Assembly: GCA_038380795.1 (NCBI GenBank)
Contig: CM076264.1
Location: 5,582,001 to 5,646,000, forward strand
Source of the DNA: Pyrocephalus nanus
Lineage: Eukaryota > Chordata > Aves > Passeriformes > Tyrannidae
Length of the DNA stretch: 64,000 nt
Reading direction: 5' to 3'
Shown: positions 1 to 11,500 of the stretch, piece after piece
Numbering within the stretch: position 1 is the first letter of the stretch
How the letters are laid out: every line of letters begins with the position of its first letter
Made by a program: the position numbers and the translations under genes
Notes under the pieces: model-generated
What the model saw: the letters and a program-made list of their open reading frames with translations, nothing else
Told to the model about the DNA's origin: nothing
The model's database searches: none

Positions 1-480
1 GAGGAACTGTTGCGTGGCTACCCCAGGCCCTCCCTCTCCTGCCTTCTCCATTCCGCCTCCAGAGAGTGAGACATGCAGAGCTGATCCCACTTCCAGGGAT
101 TTAATTTAACCTTCGAACATAAAACAGGAATAAACATTGATCCTTGTTAAGATGTTACACTGCTCGGCGATGCTGGCTTGAAATTAAAACAGATATCAGA
201 TCTTCGCGGTACTGACTGGATGCAATCCTTCTATGAAAGGTGGAGCAAAAAATGTCTGGGCAATGTCATAATTTCTCATCTCATAAGTAAAAACTGTGAG
301 CGTATGTGTCTTTACTGTGGGACTGAAGCAGAGACTGGGCAGGAGGGCTGTTTATTAAAGGAAACTGTTCTGAAAAACATTCGCCAAGTGCAGTTACTGG
401 AACGATTCTTGTCTCAGTGAAAGTTATGATGTGGTTTTCCTGGCGAATAACTTGATTTGACCACTTCTGTTTTTCCTCAG
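1..480 (+). other. End of upstream FAT4 intron
   Basis: This is non-coding DNA ending in the acceptor of exon A, a T-rich tract followed by CAG at 478-480. It has an 80-codon open frame at 178-420 with no recognisable domain, which I treat as chance. Nothing else is seen. Confidence 0.8.
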
Positions 481-742
481 GGAGCCAATGCCCTGGTGAC
501 ATACACCATTATCAGCGGTGCGGATGACAGCTTCCACGTTGACCCCGAGTCAGGGGAGCTGATCGCCACCAAGCGCCTGGACCGGGAGCGCCGCTCCAAG
601 TACTCCTTGCTGGTCCGCGCCGATGACGGCCTGCAGTCCTCAGACATGAGGATAAACATCACTGTTAGCGACGTCAATGACCACATCCCCAAATTCTCCA
701 AGCCAGTGTATTCCTTTGACATCCCTGAAGATGCCACTCCAG
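481..742 (+). CDS. FAT4: FAT4 exon A (cadherin repeat)
   Basis: This 262-nt exon (local residues 1-87) starts in phase 0 and ends after the first base of a Gly codon (phase 1). It encodes most of one cadherin repeat: a strand with VTYTI, the LDRE-type calcium motif (LDRER), then the linker SDVNDHIPKF, then the first strand of the next repeat (VYSFDIPEDATPG). The acceptor follows a T-rich tract at 468-480 and the donor is gtagag at 743. It corresponds roughly to cadherin repeat 17 of 34 by human numbering, which is approximate. The next exon continues the same repeat. Confidence 0.93.
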
Positions 743-2437
743 GTAGAGTGATGGAAATATGATCACTGACCTCCTCAGGTGTTTTCTTCTTTTAAAATCC
801 ATTTCATATGCAAGAGTGTTTTGATGCTTAGAAGTCAGGTTGTAAGCTAGAAAATATTTACATCAAATAAAGCTTTCAAAAACTATGCTCTATTACATGT
901 CTCCAGATGAGAAATGAATCTTACTTGCAACAAAAGCATTTTATTTATAATTCCAAGACTTTATACAGACTGCTAATACAAAAGCAGTATCTGCCAGTAG
1001 CAATAACTGCAGCATCTTAGCAGCTTATTTTAAAACATGAATAAACAAAGGAGATGCAAATGACATGGTAATAGCTTTCCAGCCTTTATTAGGGCTTTCA
1101 TAGGCATGAGAGTCTCAGTTTGGGACAACTGAGGTTACTTACCCCCATGCCTCCAACTTTTGCACTCTGCCCCATAATTTGGTGGTGGTTTGCATTTAAG
1201 GATTACAGTGCAATTGGCTGTGCCTCAGGAATCTGATCTGGAAGTAACTGAGATGTCTGTGTAGCATGATGTGGTTTGGTTGTAGACTGTCAGCCATGCT
1301 CTTTTCTCTTGTTGCTCAGTCTTGAGGCTTGATCTGTTTTATCAGGAATGAGCCTGGAATAGGCAATCCTAATTCCCTCTACATTAAAATGAGGCTTCTC
1401 TTGTTAGTGCTTTATACCCAGCTTAGCAGTGGTGGATGGTGAAAGAAGAAATGAGCTGATTTAGTAGTTGAAATACTTCACCTTCTCCTGTTCCATTCTC
1501 CAGCAGTCCTAGAGTAGGCTTACCCTAAGTGGAAGGATGATGAACTCTTGCATAGCTCTGGGATAGAGAGAAGAACCCTGGAGGTTCCTCTCTCTATCAC
1601 AGAGAGTAATCCCTGTTCCCCTTGCAGTTAAAGAAACATTAAAGCTTGAGTTTATGAAATGGGTGTCAGGGATACCAGCATATCCAAGTGGATTAAAGGG
1701 GTTCTTCATTCTGATGACACAAGAAGTTTTCATTATCATGTTGCTCAAAAATAGCTTACTGTGCTGTAACACACATAGTTCATCTGGTTCCATGGGAAGA
1801 AATTAAATTATCTATTTTCCTGGAAATGAGCTGATCTTAATTATAATTACTGTTTGAAATATTAAAACGTGACACTTGATTTCCAAACTTTAGTCAGTCG
1901 TGTGAGGGCAGCTATGCAGAAATGAAAACAGTGGCACAGATTCATGAGGAGTTGAATTTCAGAAAACAGCAAAGAACGAACCCCTATAAGGTTTCTAGTT
2001 CTCTAACCGCAGTTATCCGGCGAAGGCACTGCTTAAATGTAGAGCTGGGATATGTGGTATGTACTGACATTTTGGTTTCTGCACTTAGAAAGAAATATCT
2101 AGAAGGTTTCAGAACTTGTAATTGTCTACAGGAATGAGAGGGTCCTTTGAGTCCTAGAAAGACAATACCTGTCAGGAGAAAAGGTATTTTTGCCCCAGTT
2201 GATACCATTTGAAGATAAAAGTAAACATTCCTGGGCATTTCTTGGGGCTTTTCAGTAGCCCTTTAGGGCAAGAATATGGCATTCCTTTCAGCTTTGGAAA
2301 ACCTTTTGTGAGTTAGTCATACAATAAATACTAAGGTTTGAATTTCTGCTGGAGGATACAAGGATTTCATGGTTGATGATGACCTGGCTCTGACCACCCC
2401 AGAGTGCCTGATGGTGCTGTCCTGTCGTGCCGTGCAG
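743..2437 (+). other. Intron A/B
   Basis: This 1.7 kb phase-1 intron has no recognisable transposon or RNA gene. The last 60 bases are unusual: the tract before the acceptor is poor in pyrimidines and contains CpGs, and a second AG lies in frame at 2403-2404 (see findings). Confidence 0.75.
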
Positions 2438-2788
2438 GTTCCTTAGTGGCAGCCATCCTAGCCACTGACGATGACTCCGGTGTCAACGGGGAGGTCACGT
2501 ACACCGTAAGTGAGGATGATGAGGAGGGCGTCTTCTTCCTCAATCCTGTCACTGGGGTCTTCAACCTGACCCGTGCGCTGGACTACGAAGCACAACAGTA
2601 CTACATCCTTACCGTCCGCGCAGAGGATGGGGGAGGCCAGTTTACGGCCATCCGAGTCTACTTCAACATCCTGGACATCAACGACAACCCGCCGGTGTTC
2701 AGCATGGCCTCGTACAGCACGTCTGTGATGGAGAACCTGTCCCCAGGCTCCGCTATCCTCAACTTCAGCGTCACCGACGCGGACGATG
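2438..2788 (+). CDS. FAT4: FAT4 exon B (cadherin repeat)
   Basis: This 351-nt exon (local residues 88-204) is phase 1 at both ends, so it is exactly 117 codons. It encodes a nearly complete cadherin repeat with a DDDSG calcium motif, an LDYE variant of LDRE, RAEDGG and the linker LDINDNPPVF. It then opens the next repeat (SVMENLSPGS) and ends at DAD-D. The donor is gtaggg at 2789. Protein similarity to other FAT4 proteins begins with the Gly-Ser-Leu-Val at 2438, which supports this acceptor over the in-frame AG 33 nt upstream. Because it is symmetric, skipping it would keep the frame. Confidence 0.92.
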
Positions 2789-5700
2789 GTAGGGTTTTCC
2801 TCGTGTTCCGTATCTCTGTAGGCTTCTTTTCTGAAAGTTTATAATATATTCTAAATGAGGTTGTGATAATACGAGGTGTCACCTGAAGTCATCTTAAACA
2901 TCCTGTAAATTTTAAGTGTATTGTGAAGAGAAATGCCACCTACGGGGTGTTGATAGCTGGAGGTTAAAAATCTGACTAAAAGAGATTATGAGAAAATTTC
3001 TCATTAAGATAAGCTTTAGTCATGGGATTATTTATGGCATCTAGAAGATGTTAATGTGTTTGGAGTGTGAAAGGTACAATCTGTATAGCTGGCTTAACCA
3101 TTTTGCCAGTTTGTGCCCAAGCAAGAATAATTATAGAACATGACCATAAACATCATTCCATAGAGTACTGCATTTTCTGAAGTGTCCACAGACATTAGTC
3201 AGTGTGACTTAATACCAAACTATTCATAACACTCGTGGTGACTTTACAGGTGAAGGTTATTTTTGTGACACGTTGAGCAACCTTGTCTCCTCTCAACTTG
3301 ACAGGGCTCCACAAAGCCCACGGAAGTGTCGCACACTGAAACGTGCTTCAGGCAAAAAGCACCTACATGCTTCGAGGAATTTGTTCACATGAAATGACTG
3401 AGCCAGTCGAGATTATTCAGTAAAACTGATTTTCCTCAGGAAATGCTGAGTTGCTGAACTCAAACATTTTTGCGGGGAGATAAATTTTGTTGCTGATAGA
3501 TAGAACTTTCCATGGTAAAAATTGTGCAACTGGTTTTGAGATCAAACTGAGGAAGTGAGGGAGAAGAGATTCCATAAGATCAGCCAACAAGTCAGAAATT
3601 ATAACTTGGTGATACTGGCTATTCTTGCATGGATCTCTCACCACTCTCATTAAAGCTTTTATTTTATGTAAACTAATCATAAGTTGGAGGAGGAACTTAC
3701 ACTTGCATCATGCATACCAGGGAAGGAATTGTTCCTTCAGACCTGGAGATAAATGGATTTGTGTCTATCTCCTTCTTTATTTCTTATTCTCCCATTAGGA
3801 GTGCAAGGCTTGGTTTCAAATCTTTTTGGAAGTTAATTTCACTTCTCCATTATGGGTCTGTTTTCCTTTTCTCTTGCACCTCATACATTAATTTCCATCT
3901 GCACGCCGTGAATGGGAACTGTGTCATAGCACTGACATATCATTTTACATTCATCATACACTCAATTATCAGGGAGGCAAATGAGTATTTGAGGAGCAAT
4001 GCAATGAGAAGTCAGATATCTTGCCTTATATATTTTTTGGCACACTTTTCTAACAGGCTGGATTTAAAATTAATAGGGCAGAAATATCATCCCAAGAGCA
4101 TGCCAGTTTGAGTTCTCCCATAGGACTGTAACAGCAAATGTTATGATCTATTGTTTCTGTTTCAAGCCCAAACTTGTTATCTTGTGTTGTCTTATATTAA
4201 TCTAGAGTACAGAAATAGTTAGCATTATACTCTTCCCCTTGTGACTCACCGATAATGCACTCAATAGAACTATAATTTTGTTGATTATTTATGTTACATG
4301 ATCCCATAGTTTGAAGGAGCTCTGAAAAGACATTGTTTTATAATGAGATATGCCTGTTGTTTTAGGATAAACACTGATAAAAGACAGAAACATGGTGATA
4401 GTGAAATGGGTCCAATTTTCATTTTCTTGTTCAACACACCCCTTGGGAAACAGTAGCTGTTTATCTCTGACTGTTTAATATACAGACTCATAGTAAATAT
4501 CAGCTACAGCTCTTGGATATTTACAGAGCAATAAAGAAATCAGTTATCTTAAACACCTTCAATTTATGATTTAGATTTTTTTTCCCACATAGAATTACCA
4601 GGAAAAATCTCAGAGGAAAGGATATGCTTGTCTGTTTCTTAAAAAGCATGGCAAGATATTCCTGTAGGCAAAACCCAGTGTCATTTCCCAGACAATCTCT
4701 ACAGGTATTTATAGAATGGCTGAGGGGAAGTAGGATTTTTTTGTTTAGTCTCATTAGTAAATAAATAAAAATAGAAACAAAACCCTTTAAAAGAGCATTA
4801 TCATGAAATTGGTGACTCCATGTCTGTCCTTCCAGAGTTTTATCAGATTAACCCTCAGATTAAATAAACCCAAAGTTCAGTAAAGAGGATATCCCTACAT
4901 TCTGCCTAAGAAAAAAACAACTCCAAACCTTGAAAGGGGGGATGGACAAGGTGCAGAGTGCCAGCTTGGCATGCTGTGTTTAAAAAAAGAATAGTTTGTT
5001 AAGCGACAGTCCTGGCTCCACTGATATATAGGTAACTTTAATGTATATAAGCATTACCTGCAATGAAAGCTGTGAGAATAGAGGGCAAGGAATGAAAAGG
5101 TTCACAGAGGTGAGATAAAGAAGAGCAACAGTAAATTTTATAGGAAAAAATACCATAGAAAACACGAGGGGAGGGGAAAAAAGATATTATTTTAAAAAGT
5201 AATTTCCTTCTGTAGGATCAAAATCCTACCCATTTCCAAAAAATTTGAAAAAAAAATTTCCAGGAAGTACTTTATTGAAATCAAGACTTTCATCCATATA
5301 ATTAGTCATTTGAAAATACAACTGAAAAAAAACCAGACTAGCATTAAACTTTCACCATCCTTCACTTGATCAAAGTAATGGAAAAACACTAATATCTGAC
5401 ATGCAAATGTATTAATTTCTTTAATTGCATTCAAATATTTTGTGTTTCATGTTTGGTTCTATTCATTTTATAATTAAGTTCCTACAAGAAAAGAAGAGAG
5501 AGGGAAAGATGCCAATTAAGAGTAGCCACTGGGGAAAGACTAGTAAGACTAGATTTCCCAATCTGAACATAATAAACAGCCGAGATTAATAAATCTAGTG
5601 CAGGAATAATTTTATTATCAAAGCAATTCAGTCAGAGAGAAAAGAGCTTCTGAGTAAAAATTGCAAAATGCACAGCAATCAGTTACTTAAGTGGGCAGCT

Positions 5701-6703
5701 TGGTTTCTGTGCATGAAAAAGCAAATTTAAGCGGTAAATTAGTAGATAATGGTCTGGTAATCTCCTGATCCGAAATCACGGTCTTGAATACTCAAAGCAA
5801 GAAAAAGACATTTTTGAGGTTAATTGAAATAGGAGTAAGATAGATGAGAGAACTCAATTTCACAATCAGATGTTCCCCCAAAATTAGTAGTTTAGAGTGA
5901 ACTCTGGAATCGAAGCAATAACACACACTTATTTCCTGTATGGCTTATTTAAGGATATTTCACAGCCTTGTCAAGACTCAGAATGCATTTCCCTTACTGG
6001 AATGATAAATCTCTCCCTTGACCATAATTGCCACTTATGTTTCGATCATGAGATGAGGGCTGTTCATCTGATATTTTGGAATACCATGCCATATATGGGA
6101 AGCGTACCTTTCCCCAATATTCACTCTTGGCTTGCTCCAGCTAGGCTTGGGAGTTTCTGGTTGTGGCTTTTTTTAATTGAGTGGAAGAATTCATGAAATA
6201 ATTACATTAATAATAATGTTGCTTAGTTGAACTGGGGAAAACGGAGGAAAACAGATGTTCACTGAGCAGCTGAACCAACTGAGTCTTGGTTTCTGAAGGA
6301 AAACCCTTCAAACTCTTTATCCCTAACCATTGTAGATGGGGGAAAATTACACATGGTGCCACCATGCAGCTCCTGCTGAATGAAATGCAGAGATGAACTC
6401 TGATGGCCACTCCCTCTGCGGCCTCTCCAATTAACATCATTCCCTCTCTCTCTCTCTTTTGAACTCATGTCAGAATATAATCATTTCAAAGGCTTCTACT
6501 CCACTGTGACACTTGGCTGAAATTAGCAGGTGGATTAAAAAATGGTGATGAGGAGGCTGAACAGTCAACACCATCATACAGTGCTCATTTCCATAGGAAA
6601 ATGAAGGAAAATTTCCTATGGAAATGAGGCCAGAAACATTCATGTCTAGGTCAGTGGGATGAAGTCACTCTATCTGCCTTTTTTTTTGTCCTCACCCAAC
6701 CAG
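2789..6703 (+). other. Intron B/C
   Basis: This 3.9 kb AT-rich phase-1 intron has no recognisable transposon. It holds a 133-codon open frame at 3710-4111 without domain character, judged to be chance. A perfect inverted repeat lies at 6584-6628, and a C/T-rich acceptor tract lies at 6678-6703. Confidence 0.75.
6584..6628. repeat. Perfect 17-bp inverted repeat, 11-nt loop
   Basis: The left arm is 6584-6600 (CTCATTTCCATAGGAAA) and its exact reverse complement is at 6612-6628. The loop is 6601-6611. Pairing stops cleanly at both ends of each arm. It lies 75 nt upstream of the exon C acceptor. The junction of loop and right arm also forms GGAAAATTTCC (6606-6616), which resembles a kappaB-type palindrome. 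A function is not known. Confidence 0.9.
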
Positions 6704-7626
6704 GCTCCAACTCTCAGCTGTCCTTCAGCATCGCATCCGGGGACAGCGCGGGGCAGTTCGGCATCGACAACAGCGGGGTGCTGAGCATCAGGCAGCCTTT
6801 GGATCGGGAAAGCCAGTCTTTCTACAGCCTCGTCGTGCAAGTCCACGACATGGCCCCTCTCGCCGCCTCCAGGTACACGAGCACAGCTCAAGTTTCAATC
6901 ATTCTGCTGGATGTGAACGACAGCCCTCCAACCTTTATCTCCCCTAAGCTGACCTACGTCCCGGAAAACACGCCGATAGATACAGTTGTGTTCAAAGCAC
7001 AGGCGACCGATCCTGACAGCGGTCCCAACAGCTACATTGAATACAGTCTGCTCCGGCCTCTAGGAAACAAATTCAGCATCGGCACCATCGATGGGGAAGT
7101 GAGGCTGACCGGGGAGCTCGACAGAGAAGCTGTGTCCAACTACACCCTGACTGTGGTAGCCACAGACAAAGGCCAGCCGTCCCTTTCTTCGTCTGCGGAT
7201 GTGGTGGTTATAGTCCTGGACATTAATGACAACAACCCGCTTTTTGCCCAAAAGCTTTATAAAGTAGAGGTGGAGGAAAATACTTTGACGGGGACAGATT
7301 TAATCCAGGTGTTTGCTACGGATGGAGATGAGGGGACAAATGGGCAGGTCCGCTATGCCATCATGAGTGGAGATGGCAATAGTGAGTTTCGTATCGATTC
7401 TGTGACAGGGGTGATAACAGTTGCCAAGCCTTTGGATAGAGAGAAGAAGCCCTCCTATACACTGACTGTTCAGTCAGCTGACCGTGGGAGCAGCCCGAGG
7501 ACTGATACCACAACAGTCAGTATTATTCTGAAGGATGTCAATGATTTTATTCCCACGTTTGAACTTTCTCCCTACTCTGTGAATGTTGCTGAGAATTTAG
7601 AGACGCTCCCAAAAGTTATTCTTCAG
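6704..7626 (+). CDS. FAT4: FAT4 exon C (three cadherin repeats)
   Basis: This 923-nt exon (local residues 205-512) is phase 1 in and phase 0 out. It completes one cadherin repeat (linker LDVNDSPPTF near 6910), then carries two complete repeats (linkers LDINDNNPLF near 7216 and KDVNDFIPTF near 7531) and opens another (VNVAENLETLP). LDRE motifs are at LDRES, LDREA and LDREK, with DxD calcium motifs in each repeat. The donor is CAG|gtgagt at 7627, close to the vertebrate consensus. Linker VNDFIPTF lacks the second Asn and may bind calcium less fully. Confidence 0.95.
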
Positions 7627-8338
7627 GTGAGTATGTTCACCAATAAATAAGTATCCCTGACAATTAGTAGCACACATACATGGTATTGGTGAACAGTGTC
7701 CTTCCTTCAAAATTAAACAGGGGCAAGACAACTGAAAAGTTGCCTCTTGGCTGTAATCAAACTTGCAGGCCTTGGCTTCCTTTTGTTTTTGTTTGTATGG
7801 ATGGGGGCTTTTTACCAAAAGTTTATATTATGCTTTGGAGTTCTGTTTGTTTTCCCTACCTATACTCCCACCTCCACTGAGACTTTAAGAGTTTGCTCTA
7901 TCTCTCATCTCATTCTCAACTTTTATGCAACAAATCTCTCAATCTGATCATTGCCTATATGGGATGAGGCTCTATGCCAAAACACTGAGAGAGCACAAAA
8001 TTAATTCAGACAGCAGGACATGCAGTGCTTGCTTTCATATGGAGCTCAGCCTATACCATGACATCTGTGGTTTTCACTGAGCCCCAACACAGTTTTACTG
8101 TATTTATGCTTGAGAAAAATAGGTAACCAACTATTTAGTATATTCAAACTATTCTTTTAAGTCCATCACCACTGTGTTAAGTAATTTTTTACAATTACAG
8201 GTAATTTATACATAAAGCGTTTGGATTCTGTTAATTTGGATTTTTGTCAAAGAGAGTATTTCCTCTACCCCAGTAAAATTTTACACACCCTGTGCTCATC
8301 GGTTCTTGATATTTATTTTCTTTGCATTGCTTTTGCAG
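7627..8338 (+). other. Intron C/D
   Basis: This 712-nt phase-0 intron is the shortest in the window. It ends in a T-rich tract and GCAG. No repeat or other gene is seen. Confidence 0.8.
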
Positions 8339-8513
8339 GTTGTAGCAAGGGATGATGATCAGGGCCTGAACAGCAAACTGACTTATGTGCTGGTGGCTGG
8401 CAATGAAGAAGGAGCCTTTACTCTCTCGGGCAGCGGAGAGCTGAGCTTGGTCCGGAGTCTGGACCGGGAGGCAAAGGAGCAGTACATGCTACTGATCACA
8501 GCGGCTGATGCAG
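8339..8513 (+). CDS. FAT4: FAT4 exon D (cadherin repeat, first part)
   Basis: This 175-nt exon (local residues 513-570) runs from phase 0 to phase 1. It encodes the middle of a cadherin repeat: VVARDDDQG calcium motif, LTYVL strand, the LDREA motif and LLITAADAG. The repeat is completed only by exon E, 14.5 kb downstream. The donor is gtaagg at 8514. Confidence 0.93.
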
Positions 8514-11500
8514 GTAAGGCAAACAAAAAGTCTCTTCTGCTGTGACCTTGCTGAAAAAATTGCACTCTGTGGAGACAAGAGATGTTTTCATGAAGGTCTA
8601 AAACTTTAGCGGATAGAGATTCATAGCTCAGTTGAATGGAGATCTCTGTGGGGAGACCCAGGCTCACCTGATGTCAAATGGGAATTTGGTTTCTGGAAAT
8701 CAGGATTTCATTCTTCTCTCCGGTTGTCTGCTATTAATAGTACTCAGTACAGATTTAGATAGGCTGATTTTTGCCCTGCAGCATTAAGTGGTTCTGCCTA
8801 AGTCATGAGAGCCTCATGGAAAACCCAACAGAAACAGCAATATAAAGCTGGCATCAGAAATGAGCAGTGAGATCATAGGAACAACCAGAAAACAGCTATG
8901 GACTACCCAGTTAATCTTACTGAAATCTTACCCCTGAAAAGTAATGAGAATTAGCATTTCAATATTTTCATTTTCTACTTTGCTTAGCATCCAGTCTTAC
9001 ATTTGCTCCACAATGCCAAATGTATTCCAAGTTCCCTCATTTTAAAATGGGATGTAAAGTCTTGTTGCAAAGATTAATTACTTTCACTTAAGGTGTCTGA
9101 GCAGGTTTTGGTATGAATATTAGTAACAAAGACATCCTGCATCATATTCTGGACTGATCTTCAGTCTCCCATGGTTTGATAGATTTAATTTACTGCAGGA
9201 CTTGTTCTTTGTAATAGTAAAAATAGAACAAACCCAACTTGTTGACAAGTTTTGGTTTCTGCCATACTGTGTGCAGTATCTTGTGTCAGTGACAGTATCT
9301 ATGGTTTATATTTTCCTATTGCAGCAGGGCTCAGGTATTCCACAGTCTCAGCTGAAGCTGAGAAACACAATTTTAGGACTTGACATATCATTTGTCTTGT
9401 GCTTTGGCTAGAGATACTGTTTGCTTTATGGGGTTTGCACTGGCCTTCCATTACTCTAAAGTTGCAAAATGCTCACTTGTGACTTGGACTTGCTTGGGCT
9501 TGAACATCCTTATGTTCCTTCGGAAGCTGCAGCTGGATTTGTTAGGGATAGCAGATCCTTGATGTCTGTTTGGTCTCTCAGTCCAGGCTGGCAGAAGTCA
9601 GTGAGGACTGTCCAGAACATCTTCACTCTACACACAATATACCTGAAGGCTGAACTGATAAAGGGTGTCGTGCAGCCAACAATTACTGTCCTTCTTGAAA
9701 GAGGGAGGGCAGGAGAAGTCAGCTCTACCCCACACCTCACACCGCATGTAAGCCAGGAGTCTGACAAGAACACAGTCTTTTCCTAGACTGTGGTTCCTAA
9801 AAAAAATATGAAATCCAGGAGATTTAACCAACAGTTAAATCCAGCAGTCCCAAATGAAAATATTTAGTTGTGTTGGGAGATCTCTGAGTTTCAGATAACC
9901 TGGGGAGATGTTAATGCATGAAGTATGCATGGTACCTTTGCCATAAAGTGGCTGACAAGAACAGCAGCTGAGTTCCTGTGTTTAAACGTGTAGATATTAC
10001 ACTGATTGAACACTGTATGGAGCTTCTTTTTTAGATTTGCTATGTTCTTATAAAGCTAACTCACAAGTTATTATGCCCACCTATCAGTGTTAAAAAGCAC
10101 TAGTGTGCTCAGAAGCAGCTGTTCAGTAGTAACTGTAGACTAATGTACCTATTCTAATGTGCTTAAGTTTACAATCTGACTAATCCACAGATGGTGTGAT
10201 CTGGGATAGTTTTCAGCTAGCCCAGTGAATAATGTTAGTTATCATCTTCTGATTACGCTGAAGACTTCCTCTAAATTCATGCCATCAAAGAATACATTGA
10301 AAACTATGTTAGTCCTGAGTTATTTAAACTAAAACATCGCAGGAAAGTAAGTAGAAGTCTTCAGTAGAGGTCAATGTCATAAGTTAACTTGATTTCATGG
10401 AAGCAGAATATGAACTATAGACATAGTAGATATCCAGGTGGTACCACACTGAGTGTTGCTACTCAGTGCCTGTTTCATTAACTGAGGTATTTCTTGCCTA
10501 TTAGCAAAAAAGATGTCAATGACACAGTCTTGAAATTGATAAGAACAATGTTTTGAGTATTTATGTTCTGGTGTAGCTATTTCTTTAGAGTCTTAGTTTC
10601 TATTGGTTTGATAATTCTTAGAAAGAAGGATTTTGCATAGAGACAATTCATCCAGAAACAGACATACAAAACAGGTAGTGCTCCTCTGTAGGGAGACTGT
10701 GCCGGCCAAATTGTTGAAGAAAGCAGACTTGTCTGAAAATCTCCACATTCAGATTATCTTTGAAAATGAGTCAAGGAAAAGGTTATTATCCTTTGCATTT
10801 TGAGGTTGGCTTTTATTTGCTGTAATAAACAGTCTTTCAAGTTGTCTTTAGCAGCCCAGTCTTGCCATATATGGTTTGGGGTTTTTTTACAGATAACAAT
10901 CATGGTACACATCCAGATGCAGTTAACTGTGGAAAAGTCTGGGTAGCTCATCAAGAGCAAAATTCTGTCTGTCCAACCTTCTTCCCATCGCTCTTAGACT
11001 CTGCATCTCAATTTTTATAGGCTACACTGCCTGGTTTAAACTATTCAGACATGATATCCTCTTCCTACAGAGATCCGTGCCAACTCTCGCTGTTCCCTCC
11101 AGGAAGCAGATGCAATGCACAGTTAGAAGCACCTTTAGACACAAAACTAATGGATTCCCAACTTAGTTTTGGTGGTCTTCCTGATCTCCTTATCCATAAT
11201 CAAGGATTTCTTACATTTATGTTTATTTTCACTTCATCAAGTTGTGACTGTAGGTTCTTGCAGTGCTACCTTAGACTGTGTGGAGGAAATTGGTGGAAGG
11301 AGGATGATCTTTAATTTTTGCTTATTTTTATCTCAAGGTGTCAGTCCAATGCACCTTATAGATTTTATACATGTACTGGCAGCAGGTACACTGAGTCCAA
11401 TAGCCAGTGAAGGATTAGGGCATGTTAAAGCATGGAGCGAGCAGGGCTGCATGGGATGTGGTGCCTGCAGCAGCTCAGGGACCTCTGTGCTTTTTGTCTG

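Noticed and set aside
178..420. 80-codon open frame before exon A
   Set aside because: It lies in intron sequence, has no domain or splice-compatible continuation, and its length is expected by chance.
3710..4111. 133-codon open frame in intron B/C
   Set aside because: Low-complexity hydrophobic translation in AT-rich DNA with no conserved motif and no upstream splice logic.
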